Shown here: piece after piece, positions 37,346-46,494 of the stretch
Layout of the letters: the number at the start of each line of letters is the position of its first letter
Position numbering within the stretch: the stretch's first letter is position 1
DNA from: Oscillatoria sp. SIO1A7
Lineage (GTDB): Bacteria > Cyanobacteriota > Cyanobacteriia > Cyanobacteriales > Laspinemataceae
Direction: 5' to 3'
DNA length: 64,000 nt
Assembly (NCBI GenBank): GCA_010672965.1
Contig: JAAHFN010000006.1
Coordinates: 59,319-123,318, forward strand
Made by a program: the position numbers and the translations under genes
The notes under the pieces: model-generated
What the model saw: the letters and a program-made list of their open reading frames with translations, nothing else
Told to the model about the DNA's origin: nothing
Database searches by the model: none

Positions 37346-37533
37346 AGAAACCCGGTTTTTTGGAAAAACCGGGTTTCTTTTTAGGGCCAGAAACCCGGTT
37401 TTTTGGAAAAACCGGGTTTCTTTGTTTTTTGGAAAAACCGGGTTTCTTTGTTTTTTGGAAAAACCGGGTTTCTTTGTTTTTTGGAAAAACCGGGTTTCTT
37501 TGTTTTTTGGAAAAACCGGGTTTCTTTCGCAAA
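37346..37533. repeat. Palindromic tandem array, unit about 26 bp, about six copies
   Basis: Repeated GGTTTTTTGGAAAAACCGGG with TTTCTTTG between. Each unit folds by AAACCCGG/CCGGGTTT-type pairing. It is the same hairpin as at 1759-1787, here amplified in tandem. It directly follows the Rpn gene and could terminate transcription in either direction. Confidence 0.85.
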
Positions 37534-37559
37534 AAAAGAACTTCTATATTAGCGGGAAC

Positions 37560-37651
37560 CAGCGATCGAGAAGCAGATTCATAAATTATCCAGAAAACGA
37601 TTTGATTTTGCCTTGACAAATTAGCGGCTTGGCTGGCAAAGCGTGCTTAAC
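37560..37651 (+). pseudogene. Decayed copy of the Rpn/DUF4351 3' end
   Basis: GCAGATTCATAAATTATCCA and TTAGCGGCTTGGCTGGCAAA align with CAGATTCAGAAATTATCCA and TTAGCGGCTTGGTTGGCAGA in the end of the gene at 36481-37329, but the middle is shortened and the frame is lost. It is either a partial duplication or the stub of a second Rpn gene. Confidence 0.6.
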
Positions 37652-37733
37652 TAAGACCAATTCTTTATGAAGCTGCACGCAATAACGACTTTTATATGCC
37701 GTTCGCCCTGAGCCTGTCGAAGGGCTCCATGCC

Positions 37734-40700
37734 CTAATTTTCAAACTTTCGCAAAACGGCCTTCGGATCGCTCTCTATCTCCTCCGTATTCGGATCGAGG
37801 TCTATCTCCGGTTCGAGTTCTATGACCCTGCGAAAAATCCGTTCTGCCTCTTGAGTCTTACCCTCCTTCGCTAGGTCGGCAGCTTCCGATAGCAGGCTGG
37901 GATGGACGGGTCGGTTCCGGCAAGTTCGGCGATAAGATTCTAGAGTTTCGTTCGTGTAGTTCTGCCATTCCTCAGCGCTTAAATTGCGACTGACTCTACG
38001 ACAGGTTTCCGCCATTAAATCTTCAGGGTATATGAAGGAAATCTTAACTATGCCGTCGGCGCTCCGGGTGGCCAAGTATTTGTTATCGGAGCCAAAGGTG
38101 ATGCTGCGGACATTCCCCTGGTGAGCGATTTGAGCCAGTTCCTTGCCGGTAGCTACTTCTACCAAGCGGGCGGTATTGTCAGAGCTGCCGGTGGCCAGGT
38201 ATTTGCTATCGGGACTGAAGGCGATCTCCCAAGGACCCTGGCGAGGAATTTGAGCCAGTTCCTTGCCGGTAGCCACTTCTACCAAGCGGGCGGTATTGTC
38301 ATCGCTGCTGGTGGCTAGGTATTTGCCATCGGGACTGAAAGCTACATACAAATATTTTTCTTGGATATAAATTAAACCCACTTCCTTGCCGGTAGCGACT
38401 TCTACTAAGCGGGCGGGACTGTCAAAGCTGCGGGTGACCAGGTATTTGCCATCGGGACTAAAGGCGATAACCCAGATGTCCTGAAGAAGAGTTTCAGCCA
38501 CTTTATTGCCGGTGGCCACTTCTTCAAAGCGGACGATATTGTCCGAGCTGGAGATCAGGCGTCTGGTGGTATCGGGATTAAAGCCGGTATACTTCTGAGC
38601 AATATTGGCTACTTTCTTGCCCGTAGCAACTTCTACTAAGTTGGCAGTGCCGTCCACGCTGGTGGTAACCAGGTATTTGCTATCAGGACTAAACCGTGTA
38701 AAATCCATGTCTTTTTGAGCCATATTAGCTACTTCCTTGCCCGTGGCAAGCTCTACCAAGCGGTCGGTATTGTCCGAGCTGGCGATCAGGTATTTGCCAT
38801 CGGGACTGAAGGCGATATGCCAAACTTCCCCCTGGTGAGCAATTTTGGCTACTTCCTGGCCCGTGGCAACTTCTACTAAGCGGGCGGTATAGTCCTCGCT
38901 GCCGGTGGCTAGGTATTTGCCATCGGGACTGAAGGCGATATGCCAAACTTCCCCCTGGTGAGCAATTTTGGCTACTTCCTGGCCCGTGGCCACTTCTACT
39001 AAGCGGGCGGTATTGTCCGAGCTGCGGGTGGCTAGGTATTTGCTATCAGGACTGAAGGCGATACTATAGATCTCCCCCTGGTGAGGGATTTTGGCTAGTT
39101 CTTTGCCCGTGGCAACTTCTACTAAGCAGGTGGTATTGTCCGAGCTGCGAGTGGCCAGGTATTTGCTATCAGGACTGAAGGCAATTTCCTTGATGCCTTC
39201 TTGGTGAGCAATATTGGCTACTTCCTTGCCGCTAGCCACTTCTACCAAGCGGGCGGTATTGTCCGAGCTGCCAGTGGCCAGGTATTTGCTATCAGGACTG
39301 AAGGCAATTTCCTTGATGCCTTCTTGGTGAGCAATTTTGGTTATTTCCTTGCCCGTGGCCACTTCTACCAAGCGGGCGGTATTGTCCGAACTGCCGGTGG
39401 CCAGGTATTTGCCATCGGGACTGAAGGCAATTTCCCTGAGAGAACCTACCACTTCTACCAAGCGGGCGGCGGTATAGCTGCCGGTGGCTAGGTATTTGCC
39501 ATCGGGACTGAAGGCAATTTCCCTGACTTCCCCTTGATGAGCAATTTTGGCTACTTCCTGGCCGGTGGCAACTTCTACTAAGCGGGCGGTATAGTCCTCG
39601 CTGCCGGTAGCCAGGTATTTGCCATCGGGACTGAAGGCGATATTCCAGACAACTCCCTGGTGAGCAATTTTGGCTACTTCCTTGCCGGTAGCCACTTCTA
39701 CTAAGCGGGCGGTATTGTCCGAGCTGCCGGTAGCCAGGTATTTGCCATCGGGACTGAAGGCGATACTATAGACATACCCATATTCTTGGTGAGCAATCTT
39801 GGCTATTTCCTTGCCGGTAGCAACTTCTACTAAGCGGGCGGTATTGTCCGAGCTGCCGGTAGCCAGGTATTTGCTGTCGGGACTGAAGGCAATTTCCCTG
39901 ACTTCCCCCTGGTGAGCAATCTTGGCTATTTCCTTGCCGGTAGCAACTTCTACTAAGCGGGCGGTTTTGTCCGAGCTGCCGGTAGCCAGGTATTTGCCAT
40001 CGGGACTGAAGGCGATACTATAGACATACCCATATTCTTGGTGAGCAATCTTGGCTATTTCCTTGCCGGTAGCAACTTCTACTAAGCGGGCGGTATTGTC
40101 CGAGCTGCCGGTAGCCAGGTATTTGCTGTCGGGACTGAAGGCAATTTCCCTGACATTTCCCTGGTGAGCAACTTTGGCTAGTTCCTTGCCCGTGGCCACT
40201 TCTACCAAGCGGGCGGCGGTATAGCTGCCGGTGGCCAGGTATTTGCCATTGGGACTGAAGGCGATCGCCCAGACTGTCCCCTGGTGAGCAACTTTGGCTA
40301 CTTCCTTGCCCGTGGCCACTTCTACTAAGCGGGCGGTATTGTCCGAGCTGCCGGTAGCCAGGTATTTGCCATCGGGACTGAAGGCGATATCCCTAACTTC
40401 CCCCTGGTGAGCAATTTTGGCTACTTCCTGGCCGGTGGCAACTTCTACTAAGCGGGCGGTTTTGTCCGAGCTGCCGGTGGCCAGGTATTTGCCATCGGGA
40501 CTGAAGGCGATATCCCAGACATCCCCCTGGTGAGAAACGCTAGTTACTAAATGTGGTAGCAAGTCCAAGCTCTTGCGCAAAGTAATATCGGCTCGCAGGG
40601 GAGGTATCCCCAATTTCAAAGATTCTTGCATCGACTCTACTGCCAGCAAACTGCTCGTTTCCAAACAGCAAGATAGGTCTCCAATAGACTCTGCCGTGGC

Positions 40701-43454
40701 TGCCCATTCCCGAGCTACGGCTTTTTTTTCCGAGAGATTGGCCTGCCATGCAAATATTCCCGCTACTCCGGTTAGTGCTGCTAAGACAATTGAGGCGGCG
40801 ACGCTGACTCTGACAGTTCGCTTTTGAAGACGCGCCGCTTTGGCTTCCGCTGCAGCGAGTTTTGCTTCTAGGTCGAAATCATATTTCTGGCGAATCGGCT
40901 GGACGAAATAATCGTGAACTAATTGATAGCGGTCTTGGGGTTCTTGGGGCAAGCGCAGGACTAGGCCAGAACCGATCGCAATTGTCAAAATTAAATCCAA
41001 CTGCTGCTCTAGCCCAAATCGCCGTTTGCCTTTTTGGCGGCGTTCCTGCAATTCCAAAGCTGCCAGCAGATCTGCTCTGGTTCTCAGGGGTCGCCGTTCT
41101 TTTTCATCGGTCAGGGAAGCCAGCACCTTCCAAGCAGCATCGCTATTTTCCTCGCCGCAATCCTCCACCGTCCCTGCCAGCCAGCGATCGATTAATTCTT
41201 CCGTCGGCTTTTGCCCCAATTGGCGATAGGCTGCCAGAGCGGTAATTTTCTCTTCTTCCAACTGAGCCCCGGCGACCTGCATTTCGATCGGGCGTACTTC
41301 TTGCAGCTCTCCGGCCAAATCCCCAACCAATGCCGGGATTAAATCCGGCTCTAGTGGTAAATTGACTGGTGCCGTTAATTCGCGAATAACCTCCTGCGCC
41401 TTAGCTGGGGAAAAGTTGCCCAAGTAATAGCGGCGGTTTTTTTCCAGCAGGTCTCCCCTGATAAACTCCAGCTCCGTCCAGCGCTCGAACTCGAACAACT
41501 CATATATATAGTCTTGCCGCAGGGACAAGATTGCCTTTACATAGGGAATCTTCTTGCCATCCAGGCAATCTTGCAGAAATTGATAAAACTGACGTCGCTG
41601 CTCCGGTTCGGGACAAGCGAAGAAGAATTCCTCAAATTGGTCGAAAATGAGAATAGTCAGGCATTGGCGCTCTCCGTTCTGGCGCAAAATTTCTTTTATT
41701 GCCGCCAAATCGTATTGCTCTCGGGCAGGGAACTTGATTCGTTGCGACGCAGCTTGCAATGCTTTGCCCAGTTCCGCCACCCAGTCGCTATAAACCTTGA
41801 CTACAACTGGCAGGGCATGACGGTCTTGAATCGGTTCCTTTTGCAATTTCGGCACTAATCCGGCGGCGATTAAGGAACTTTTGCCCACCCCCGACGGCCC
41901 GTACAAAATAATTAGTTTGTGGCGCTCTTGGCTGAGGCGATTCTGGATTAACTCTCTTAAATCCCCTTGCCGACCGGAAACCGCTGCTATCTCGCCTGAT
42001 GAAAAATCAGTTGCCTCGCTTTGGTATTGCGGTTGCAGTTGTCCCGCACCAATAAAAGCGCGCAAGCGATACTGATATTGCAGGGCTCTTCTTTTTTGCT
42101 TAATCTCAAAAGCTTTTAGGTAATGCCCTTCCTTATAATAAAGCTGGCGCAAGATTTTCAAAATATCCACATAGCCTTGGGGATGCCAATGGGGTTTGAT
42201 TTCCTCGCGAACTTCATTTAACTTTTCAATAGCCGCCGAAGTTTCTCCCAAACCGTCCAGAGCTTCGGCCAACAAGCGGGCATACCATGCCTTGTCCTTG
42301 CCAGCGATCGCCCTCATTTCTGGTTTCGGTGCTTCTGCGATCGCCAGCTCTGGATTAGCTTTTTCTAATTCTTCTACTCTAGCGATCGCCGCCTCTGCCT
42401 GCTGCCTAGCTTCCCGATAGTTCTGCTGCGCCAGCGCCACTTCCGCCAAAAAGCCACAGTCCCGAGCCCAGCCCAAATTATCTCCAGCGCTTTCGTGCCA
42501 CTGCTGACCCTCGCGAGCTTTTTCTGTCAGCGCCGCCCAGTCCTTTAGTTGCAGCAAGACTTCTTGCAATTCGCCGATAAAGTTCGCCGCCAAGTCGAGA
42601 CGGTTAGCCGCTACTAAAATATCCAGATTGGTTTCCAGGCTTGCCCGCGCCTCCCGCCAGTTTTCTTGTTCTGCATAACAGCGCGCGATCGCAAACTGCA
42701 ATATCCCGGAGCGAATTGTATTGTTTTTTTCTAATCCTTCTTGCTCTTGCCAAAAAGCCAGACTTTTACGATAGTGGCGCAACGCCGACTGGAAATCGCC
42801 ATTGGCAGCCTCAAATTGGCCCGCTAGAAATTCTAAATCCGCTGCTAACTCCGGCGGCAAATCCACCCCGTCATCTTGCAGTGCTTTTCGAGCCCGCTGG
42901 ATTTCCGATCGCTGCCTTGGTTGCAGCCGTAATTTTTTTGCCCCTGCGGCTACTTGGCCATAGGCGATCGCGGCGCTCTCTGCCAAAAACTCGACTAACT
43001 CTGGCTCGCCCAGCGTAAATTCAGTAGCGATCGCCCAACTATAAACATCGGGAGCCCAGCGCAACATCGACTGCAAAATATCCTCATCCATCCAGACCAG
43101 CACTGGAAACAAGCAATTTTTTTTAAATTTCTCCCGCTCTTGATTGAACTGCGCCAGGACATCTTTTAAATTAGCATTGCTTTCTAGGCCGACCAGGGAA
43201 ACTGCAGCGGGAGTTTTGTCAGTTTTTTCCCTTAGAGCCGCAAGAGTCGCGCCGTAGAGACTGGCACTCGACGGCTCCAGGTTAACGATTTCCATCTCCG
43301 GGCAGCTCTCTTGTAATGCTTGCAGCAATTTCTGCCGCAAGCTGGCATAGCTGCATTCCACAAAGCGCAGAGAAAATCTACCCTCGGAGCGAGCGAGCGA
43401 TCGGCTTAACTTGCCTAGGGATTTTTGATGGCTGGGATTTAGGCTTGTAGTTTC
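37734..43454 (-). CDS. Giant TPR - STAND NTPase - transmembrane - WD-repeat protein
   Basis: 1906 residues from ATG 43454 (METTSLNPSHQKSLGKL). The open frame continues to 43577, but that part is the overlapping end of the PIN gene read out of frame. Order: N-terminal alpha/beta region (about 10-160), TPR-like helices (about 190-460), STAND NTPase with Walker A GPSGVGKSS (about 517) and Walker B LTILIFDQFEEFF (about 596), a hydrophobic segment VAASIVLAALTGVAGIF (about 885-905), then 21 WD-like repeats of about 40 residues (about 970-1810) and a TPR-like tail. The repeats read IAFSPDGKYLATGSSDNTAR then LVEVATGKEVAKIAHQ; the usual Trp-Asp is Val-Glu. STAND proteins act as NTP-driven switches in signalling, apoptosis-like or anti-phage systems. 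It probably shares an operon with the AAA-type gene upstream. Confidence 0.85.
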   Translation of the reverse strand, partial: ETTSLNPSHQKSLGKLSRSLARSEGRFSLRFVECSYASLRQKLLQALQESCPEMEIVNLEPSSASLYGATLAALREKTDKTPAAVSLVGLESNANLKDVLAQFNQEREKFKKNCLFPVLVWMDEDILQSMLRWAPDVYSWAIATEFTLGEPELVEFLAESAAIAYGQVAAGAKKLRLQPRQRSEIQRARKALQDDGVDLPPELAADLEFLAGQFEAANGDFQSALRHYRKSLAFWQEQEGLEKNNTIRSGILQFAIARCYAEQENWREARASLETNLDILVAANRLDLAANFIGELQEVLLQLKDWAALTEKAREGQQWHESAGDNLGWARDCGFLAEVALAQQNYREARQQAEAAIARVEELEKANPELAIAEAPKPEMRAIAGKDKAWYARLLAEALDGLGETSAAIEKLNEVREEIKPHWHPQGYVDILKILRQLYYKEGHYLKAFEIKQKRRALQYQYRLRAFIGAGQLQPQYQSEATDFSSGEIAAVSGRQGDLRELIQNRLSQERHKLIILYGPSGVGKSSLIAAGLVPKLQKEPIQDRHALPVVVKVYSDWVAELGKALQAASQRIKFPAREQYDLAAIKEILRQNGERQCLTILIFDQFEEFFFACPEPEQRRQFYQFLQDCLDGKKIPYVKAILSLRQDYIYELFEFERWTELEFIRGDLLEKNRRYYLGNFSPAKAQEVIRELTAPVNLPLEPDLIPALVGDLAGELQEVRPIEMQVAGAQLEEEKITALAAYRQLGQKPTEELIDRWLAGTVEDCGEENSDAAWKVLASLTDEKERRPLRTRADLLAALELQERRQKGKRRFGLEQQLDLILTIAIGSGLVLRLPQEPQDRYQLVHDYFVQPIRQKYDFDLEAKLAAAEAKAARLQKRTVRVSVAASIVLAALTGVAGIFAWQANLSEKKAVAREWAATAESIGDLSCCLETSSLLAVESMQESLKLGIPPLRADITLRKSLDLLPHLVTSVSHQGDVWDIAFSPDGKYLATGSSDKTARLVEVATGQEVAKIAHQGEVRDIAFSPDGKYLATGSSDNTARLVEVATGKEVAKVAHQGTVWAIAFSPNGKYLATGSYTAARLVEVATGKELAKVAHQGNVREIAFSPDSKYLATGSSDNTARLVEVATGKEIAKIAHQEYGYVYSIAFSPDGKYLATGSSDKTARLVEVATGKEIAKIAHQGEVREIAFSPDSKYLATGSSDNTARLVEVATGKEIAKIAHQEYGYVYSIAFSPDGKYLATGSSDNTARLVEVATGKEVAKIAHQGVVWNIAFSPDGKYLATGSEDYTARLVEVATGQEVAKIAHQGEVREIAFSPDGKYLATGSYTAARLVEVVGSLREIAFSPDGKYLATGSSDNTARLVEVATGKEITKIAHQEGIKEIAFSPDSKYLATGSSDNTARLVEVASGKEVANIAHQEGIKEIAFSPDSKYLATRSSDNTTCLVEVATGKELAKIPHQGEIYSIAFSPDSKYLATRSSDNTARLVEVATGQEVAKIAHQGEVWHIAFSPDGKYLATGSEDYTARLVEVATGQEVAKIAHQGEVWHIAFSPDGKYLIASSDNTDRLVELATGKEVANMAQKDMDFTRFSPDSKYLVTTSVDGTANLVEVATGKKVANIAQKYTGFNPDTTRRLISSSDNIVRFEEVATGNKVAETLLQDIWVIAFSPDGKYLVTRSFDSPARLVEVATGKEVGLIYIQEKYLYVAFSPDGKYLATSSDDNTARLVEVATGKELAQIPRQGPWEIAFSPDSKYLATGSSDNTARLVEVATGKELAQIAHQGNVRSITFGSDNKYLATRSADGIVKISFIYPEDLMAETCRRVSRNLSAEEWQNYTNETLESYRRTCRNRPVHPSLLSEAADLAKEGKTQEAERIFRRVIELEPEIDLDPNTEEIESDPKAVLRKFEN

Positions 43455-43510
43455 CATAGCGCTCTTCAATTCTTGGGACAGCTCGTGTCGCCCCTGTTTT
43501 TGACATTTGC

Positions 43511-43962
43511 TTACTGGATGAGTTGCCATTCGCGAGCATCGACGAATAGGACAAATGCCGAACATTTGTTGTAGCAACTACAACCTCATTGCCTTCATTT
43601 GCCAGCAATCTGGCCTGAGCCGCTAGAATAACATCTCCATCTAGGGCTTTGGGGTCTGCAGTTGGCTTTCCTACCCGTCGAGCCTCAGCCCAAAACTCAG
43701 CCGCCAGAAGCATCGCTTCTGTAGTAATGGGCAGGTATTGAATTAGGGTTTTGAGCAAGTCAAGTTGCCTAATTCCTGCTGCTTTACCCGCACGGAGCAA
43801 TTCGCGTCGCACCTCATAGTCGGCGATTTCGGGTAGCATCACCTCGTAGCCCAAAGGCTCCAAGGAACCCAGCCAAAGTCGGCACTCCCGGCAAAGGGGC
43901 GTGGCCTTGGGATTGGTTGCCATTCCCAGAGGACCAGAATCTAGTAAAACTATTATGCTCAT
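43511..43962 (-). pseudogene. PIN-domain toxin, frameshifted near its end
   Basis: It starts MSIIVLLDSGPLGMATNP and has LPEIADYEVRRELLRAG and DGDVILAAQA, PIN ribonuclease features with the acidic residues in place. After EVVVATTNVRHLS the frame slips. One base more near 43550 would give LFVDAREWQLIQ and stop at 43511, the normal family end; as written the frame runs on to 43378 with unrelated residues inside the next gene. It starts 4 bp after the antitoxin stop. It is either a genuine -1 mutation or a sequencing error. Confidence 0.72.
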
Positions 43963-43966
43963 AGGT

Positions 43967-44313
43967 CTATATTGATACAGGATCCTCTTCTAGAGCCTTA
44001 CGCAGAATTTCCCAGGTTTCTTTTTGCTCCTGTTCGTCTCCCTCCTCTTCCCACGATCGCAGCAATTCGCTCAAAGCCTTCTGCCGCGCTGCCTTCTCTA
44101 CTGGGTCGGGATTCTTAATCTCGTCCATTGCCCTCTGCCAAGCATCTTGTTGCGATGCCGGTTTCAAGGCCTTTCGCCAAAAAGGCGAATCATCTGGAGT
44201 AAATTCGGCCAGTATTCCCTGGGAATTTTCTCAATTTCCCGCATCAGGTCTTCTGTGGTCTTTGGGGGCAACTCCTGTAATTTGGGGGCATCAATGGTAT
44301 TCGGATCGGACAT
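43967..44313 (-). pseudogene. Antitoxin partner of the PIN gene, frameshifted
   Basis: It starts at ATG 44313 with TGGAGGTAACT upstream: MSDPNTIDAPKLQELPPKTT, then EDLMREIEKIPREYW and LLQMIRLF. At a run of five A (44179-44183; T on the coding strand) the frame is lost. One extra T continues as WRKALKPASQQDAWQRAMDE to the acidic end LRKALEEDPVSI at 43967. Read together it is about 115 residues, with a coiled, Glu/Lys-rich C-terminus like antitoxins linked to PIN toxins. As it stands it would be two short pieces. Confidence 0.65.
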
Positions 44314-44427
44314 AGTTACCTCCATTAAATCGTTATTTTTGATTTTAGCGCCCATCCTACGCTTTTTTTGGAAAGGCGAGACGCCCGTCCTACGGTTTTT
44401 TGGACAGGCGCTCCGCCCGTCCTACGG

Positions 44428-45741
44428 TCAGGACAATTCCTTGCATTCGAGCAAAATAGGATTTACATCAAACCACTCTCCGTCTTGCCTGTGATTGTAG
44501 CCAAATACAAACAGGCTGCGCAACAAAGTTTCATATTCCTTTTCTGCGATAACCTCCTTGGTTTCTCGTACTTTACGGAGTAACTGCCACTCTTCGGAGT
44601 CTATAGCTCTGGCGAGGCGCTGGCGTTCTTGGCGCAGCACCACCTCTAGAGTATCCCGGGTTATAGGCAATTCCTCTTGCTCTTCCAAACAAGAAAACAG
44701 GAATGACAGCAACTTGCGAACGTGGCCGCCGCTCGCCTTGCACGAACGGATAAGGGTTTCCTGGCGATCGAAGATTTCTGAAAGCGAACCCAATCGCCCT
44801 TGCGGGGACAAATCGGGAAAAGCTCTGGCCAGCACCATCTGCTGGAGCAACTCCAATCCTTCCGAGCAATCGCTGCCGTCTGGGAAACGAACCGGCACCA
44901 TTGGCAAAATCTCCGTCCGGCGTCCCCCGGCCATATCGTTTTCCAGCGCTTCCCTGGCATTGGAAAACATCAAGACAAAGGGAATCGTATATATAACGTG
45001 ACAGTCGAGGCGGCTCAGTTCTCTGCCCCGAGTGCCAAAGAGATACTCGGGCAGGGTTTTATCTGAATTATTAATCCGGCGATTGTCGAGTTTTTCCAAA
45101 CTATCGACGATCGCCACCAATCCTTTTTTGCCCATTGCCGCCAATTGCTTGCGGGCTGGCTGTAGCAAATCTTCGTTAATCGCCTGAATGAGATTATCGG
45201 TGCGCGGTTCTAAATATTGGCGCAAGCGACTCCGCGCCTCGCGATTGTCCTTAGTTTTGGCGGTAACTTTGGCAAATCCCGCAGACAATTCAGCTTCTAC
45301 CCCCAATGTCACCGGCGTTTGCAAAAAATCAGCGGCTTCCTTAAGCAAATTGCTCAAATACCGGGAACTGGCCGGAACCGAAGCCTGCTCTAGGGCCAGG
45401 ATAGTTTGGCGGGCGATCGCCAGCAAAATATCGCTGACTTCCACATCCTTCATATTCAACTCGTCGCTGGAGTCGAAATAAACTACCAGAAAGTCCTGCT
45501 GCTCCAGATATTTTTTGAGCCGCAACAACTCAGTAGATTTGCCGCAACCAATATGCCCCGTAAACAACTGACAAGTCTGCTCGGGATGCAGCCGCAAGAT
45601 TCGGTTAGCCAGCTTTTTCACTGCCTCCCCACCCCGCGTCGAGGAAAAGTCAATGTAGTATTTCTTCCCTTCTTCCCTATCCAGCCGCAGCGTCCCCGCC
45701 GGGTCGCACGCCCGAAACAGCCGATTTAAATCCGTTGGCAT
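44428..45741 (-). CDS. P-loop ATPase partner of the STAND-WD protein
   Basis: 437 residues. It begins MPTDLNRLFRACDPAGTLRL with a KKYYIDFSSTRGG segment, then Walker A GHIGCGKST (62-70) and Walker B GLVAIVDSLEKL (about 225). YTIPFVLMFSNAREA and GHVRKLLSFLF resemble sensor and lid segments of AAA/STAND-type ATPases. There is no nuclease or membrane segment. It heads a minus-strand cluster that continues through the toxin-antitoxin pair to the STAND-WD gene, with gaps of 114, 4 and 56 bp. The GHIGCGKSTELLRLK family is found in cyanobacteria and, as I recall, next to similar STAND genes; its role is unknown. Confidence 0.78.
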   Translation of the reverse strand: MPTDLNRLFRACDPAGTLRLDREEGKKYYIDFSSTRGGEAVKKLANRILRLHPEQTCQLFTGHIGCGKSTELLRLKKYLEQQDFLVVYFDSSDELNMKDVEVSDILLAIARQTILALEQASVPASSRYLSNLLKEAADFLQTPVTLGVEAELSAGFAKVTAKTKDNREARSRLRQYLEPRTDNLIQAINEDLLQPARKQLAAMGKKGLVAIVDSLEKLDNRRINNSDKTLPEYLFGTRGRELSRLDCHVIYTIPFVLMFSNAREALENDMAGGRRTEILPMVPVRFPDGSDCSEGLELLQQMVLARAFPDLSPQGRLGSLSEIFDRQETLIRSCKASGGHVRKLLSFLFSCLEEQEELPITRDTLEVVLRQERQRLARAIDSEEWQLLRKVRETKEVIAEKEYETLLRSLFVFGYNHRQDGEWFDVNPILLECKELS

Positions 45742-45881
45742 CTCCTCTGTCCCCTCTCCTCGCGCCGCAATAATAATTTTAAGTTGAGAGATGAGGAAGT
45801 GTGGGGAGTGATAAAGTCAAAAGTCAAAAGTCAAAAGTCAAAAGTCAAAAGTCAAAGGTATTTCCAAATAAATATCTTTCC

Positions 45882-45970
45882 AGGACTTACGCAAATAGTC
45901 GGATTGATAACTACATCTAGAGTCTGGTGCGCAGTGCTAACTCTACAATTAGAGTCTATGCGTAAGTCCT
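45882..45970. mobile_element. Inverted-repeat element, family B, copy (89 bp)
   Basis: Ends AGGACTTACGC and GCGTAAGTCCT, interior AAATAGTCGGATTG and TAGAGTCTGGTGC. It is preceded by a GTCAAAA array (45808-45866) and followed by TTTTCGGAAGCCCGTCCTAC, half of another palindrome. Confidence 0.7.
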
Positions 45971-46323
45971 ATCTCTCCTTCGCCTTCCCGTAAAACAGGA
46001 CCAGCGAAAAGTCTCGGTAGCGGACTTTTCGGAAGCCCGTCCTACGAATTGGGTAATTTATTTCTTGGAATTCCCAAAAGCGAACAGTGAATAGGCGATC
46101 GGTGAACGGAGAGTGTTTCTTGACTTTTGGCTTTTGGCTTTTGACTTTCCCCTGGTCCCCCAGTCCCCAAGTCTGCCGGTCCTCCCAAACAGGGGAACCC
46201 CAACTAAATATGGGGGGTCATATAAGGTATTTGTCCCTAATCTCGTCATTAGCAGACGGGTGTAGCAACGCTTGCAATCGCTATAGAGATAAAGAATTGT
46301 GAAGAATTGCGAACCAATTCAGG

Positions 46324-46403
46324 CTCCCGTGCCAGGGAGACAAAAGCGGCTCTGAGTGCGGAAGCCAAGCACTTAAACTAGGAGAATCGGCTCTTACCCT
46401 GGC
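46324..46403 (+). promoter_or_regulatory. Possible structured leader of the kinase gene
   Basis: GCCAGG (46331-46336) can pair with CCTGGC (46398-46403) around an inner AGTGC/GCACT hairpin (46355-46373), and CTCCC can alternatively pair with GGGAG (46324-46339). The two pairings exclude each other. A second hairpin CGCTCGGGAACGAGCG follows at about 46436. I do not recognise a known riboswitch class. Confidence 0.35.
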
Positions 46404-46494
46404 GGGCGACTCGATATCGAGCGATCGCACCGGACGCTCGGGAACGAGCGGGGAAGATTTATCATAGACTTAACCACATTCGGGCTTGCTAGTT

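Noticed and set aside
37346..37533. CRISPR array
   Set aside because: Units are directly adjacent palindromes with no unique spacers and no cas genes nearby.
38121..39491. Plus-strand frames opposite the WD repeats
   Set aside because: They repeat with the 120 bp period of the WD units and have no start signals or recognisable domains.
43455..43577. Upstream extension of the STAND-WD protein
   Set aside because: This part overlaps the natural end of the PIN gene, and its residues (RCSRMATHPVSKC) are the PIN C-terminus read out of frame.
46310..46485. tRNA or known riboswitch
   Set aside because: No acceptor stem, no T-loop GTTCGANTC, no match to a riboswitch core I can recall; kept only as a possible structured leader.
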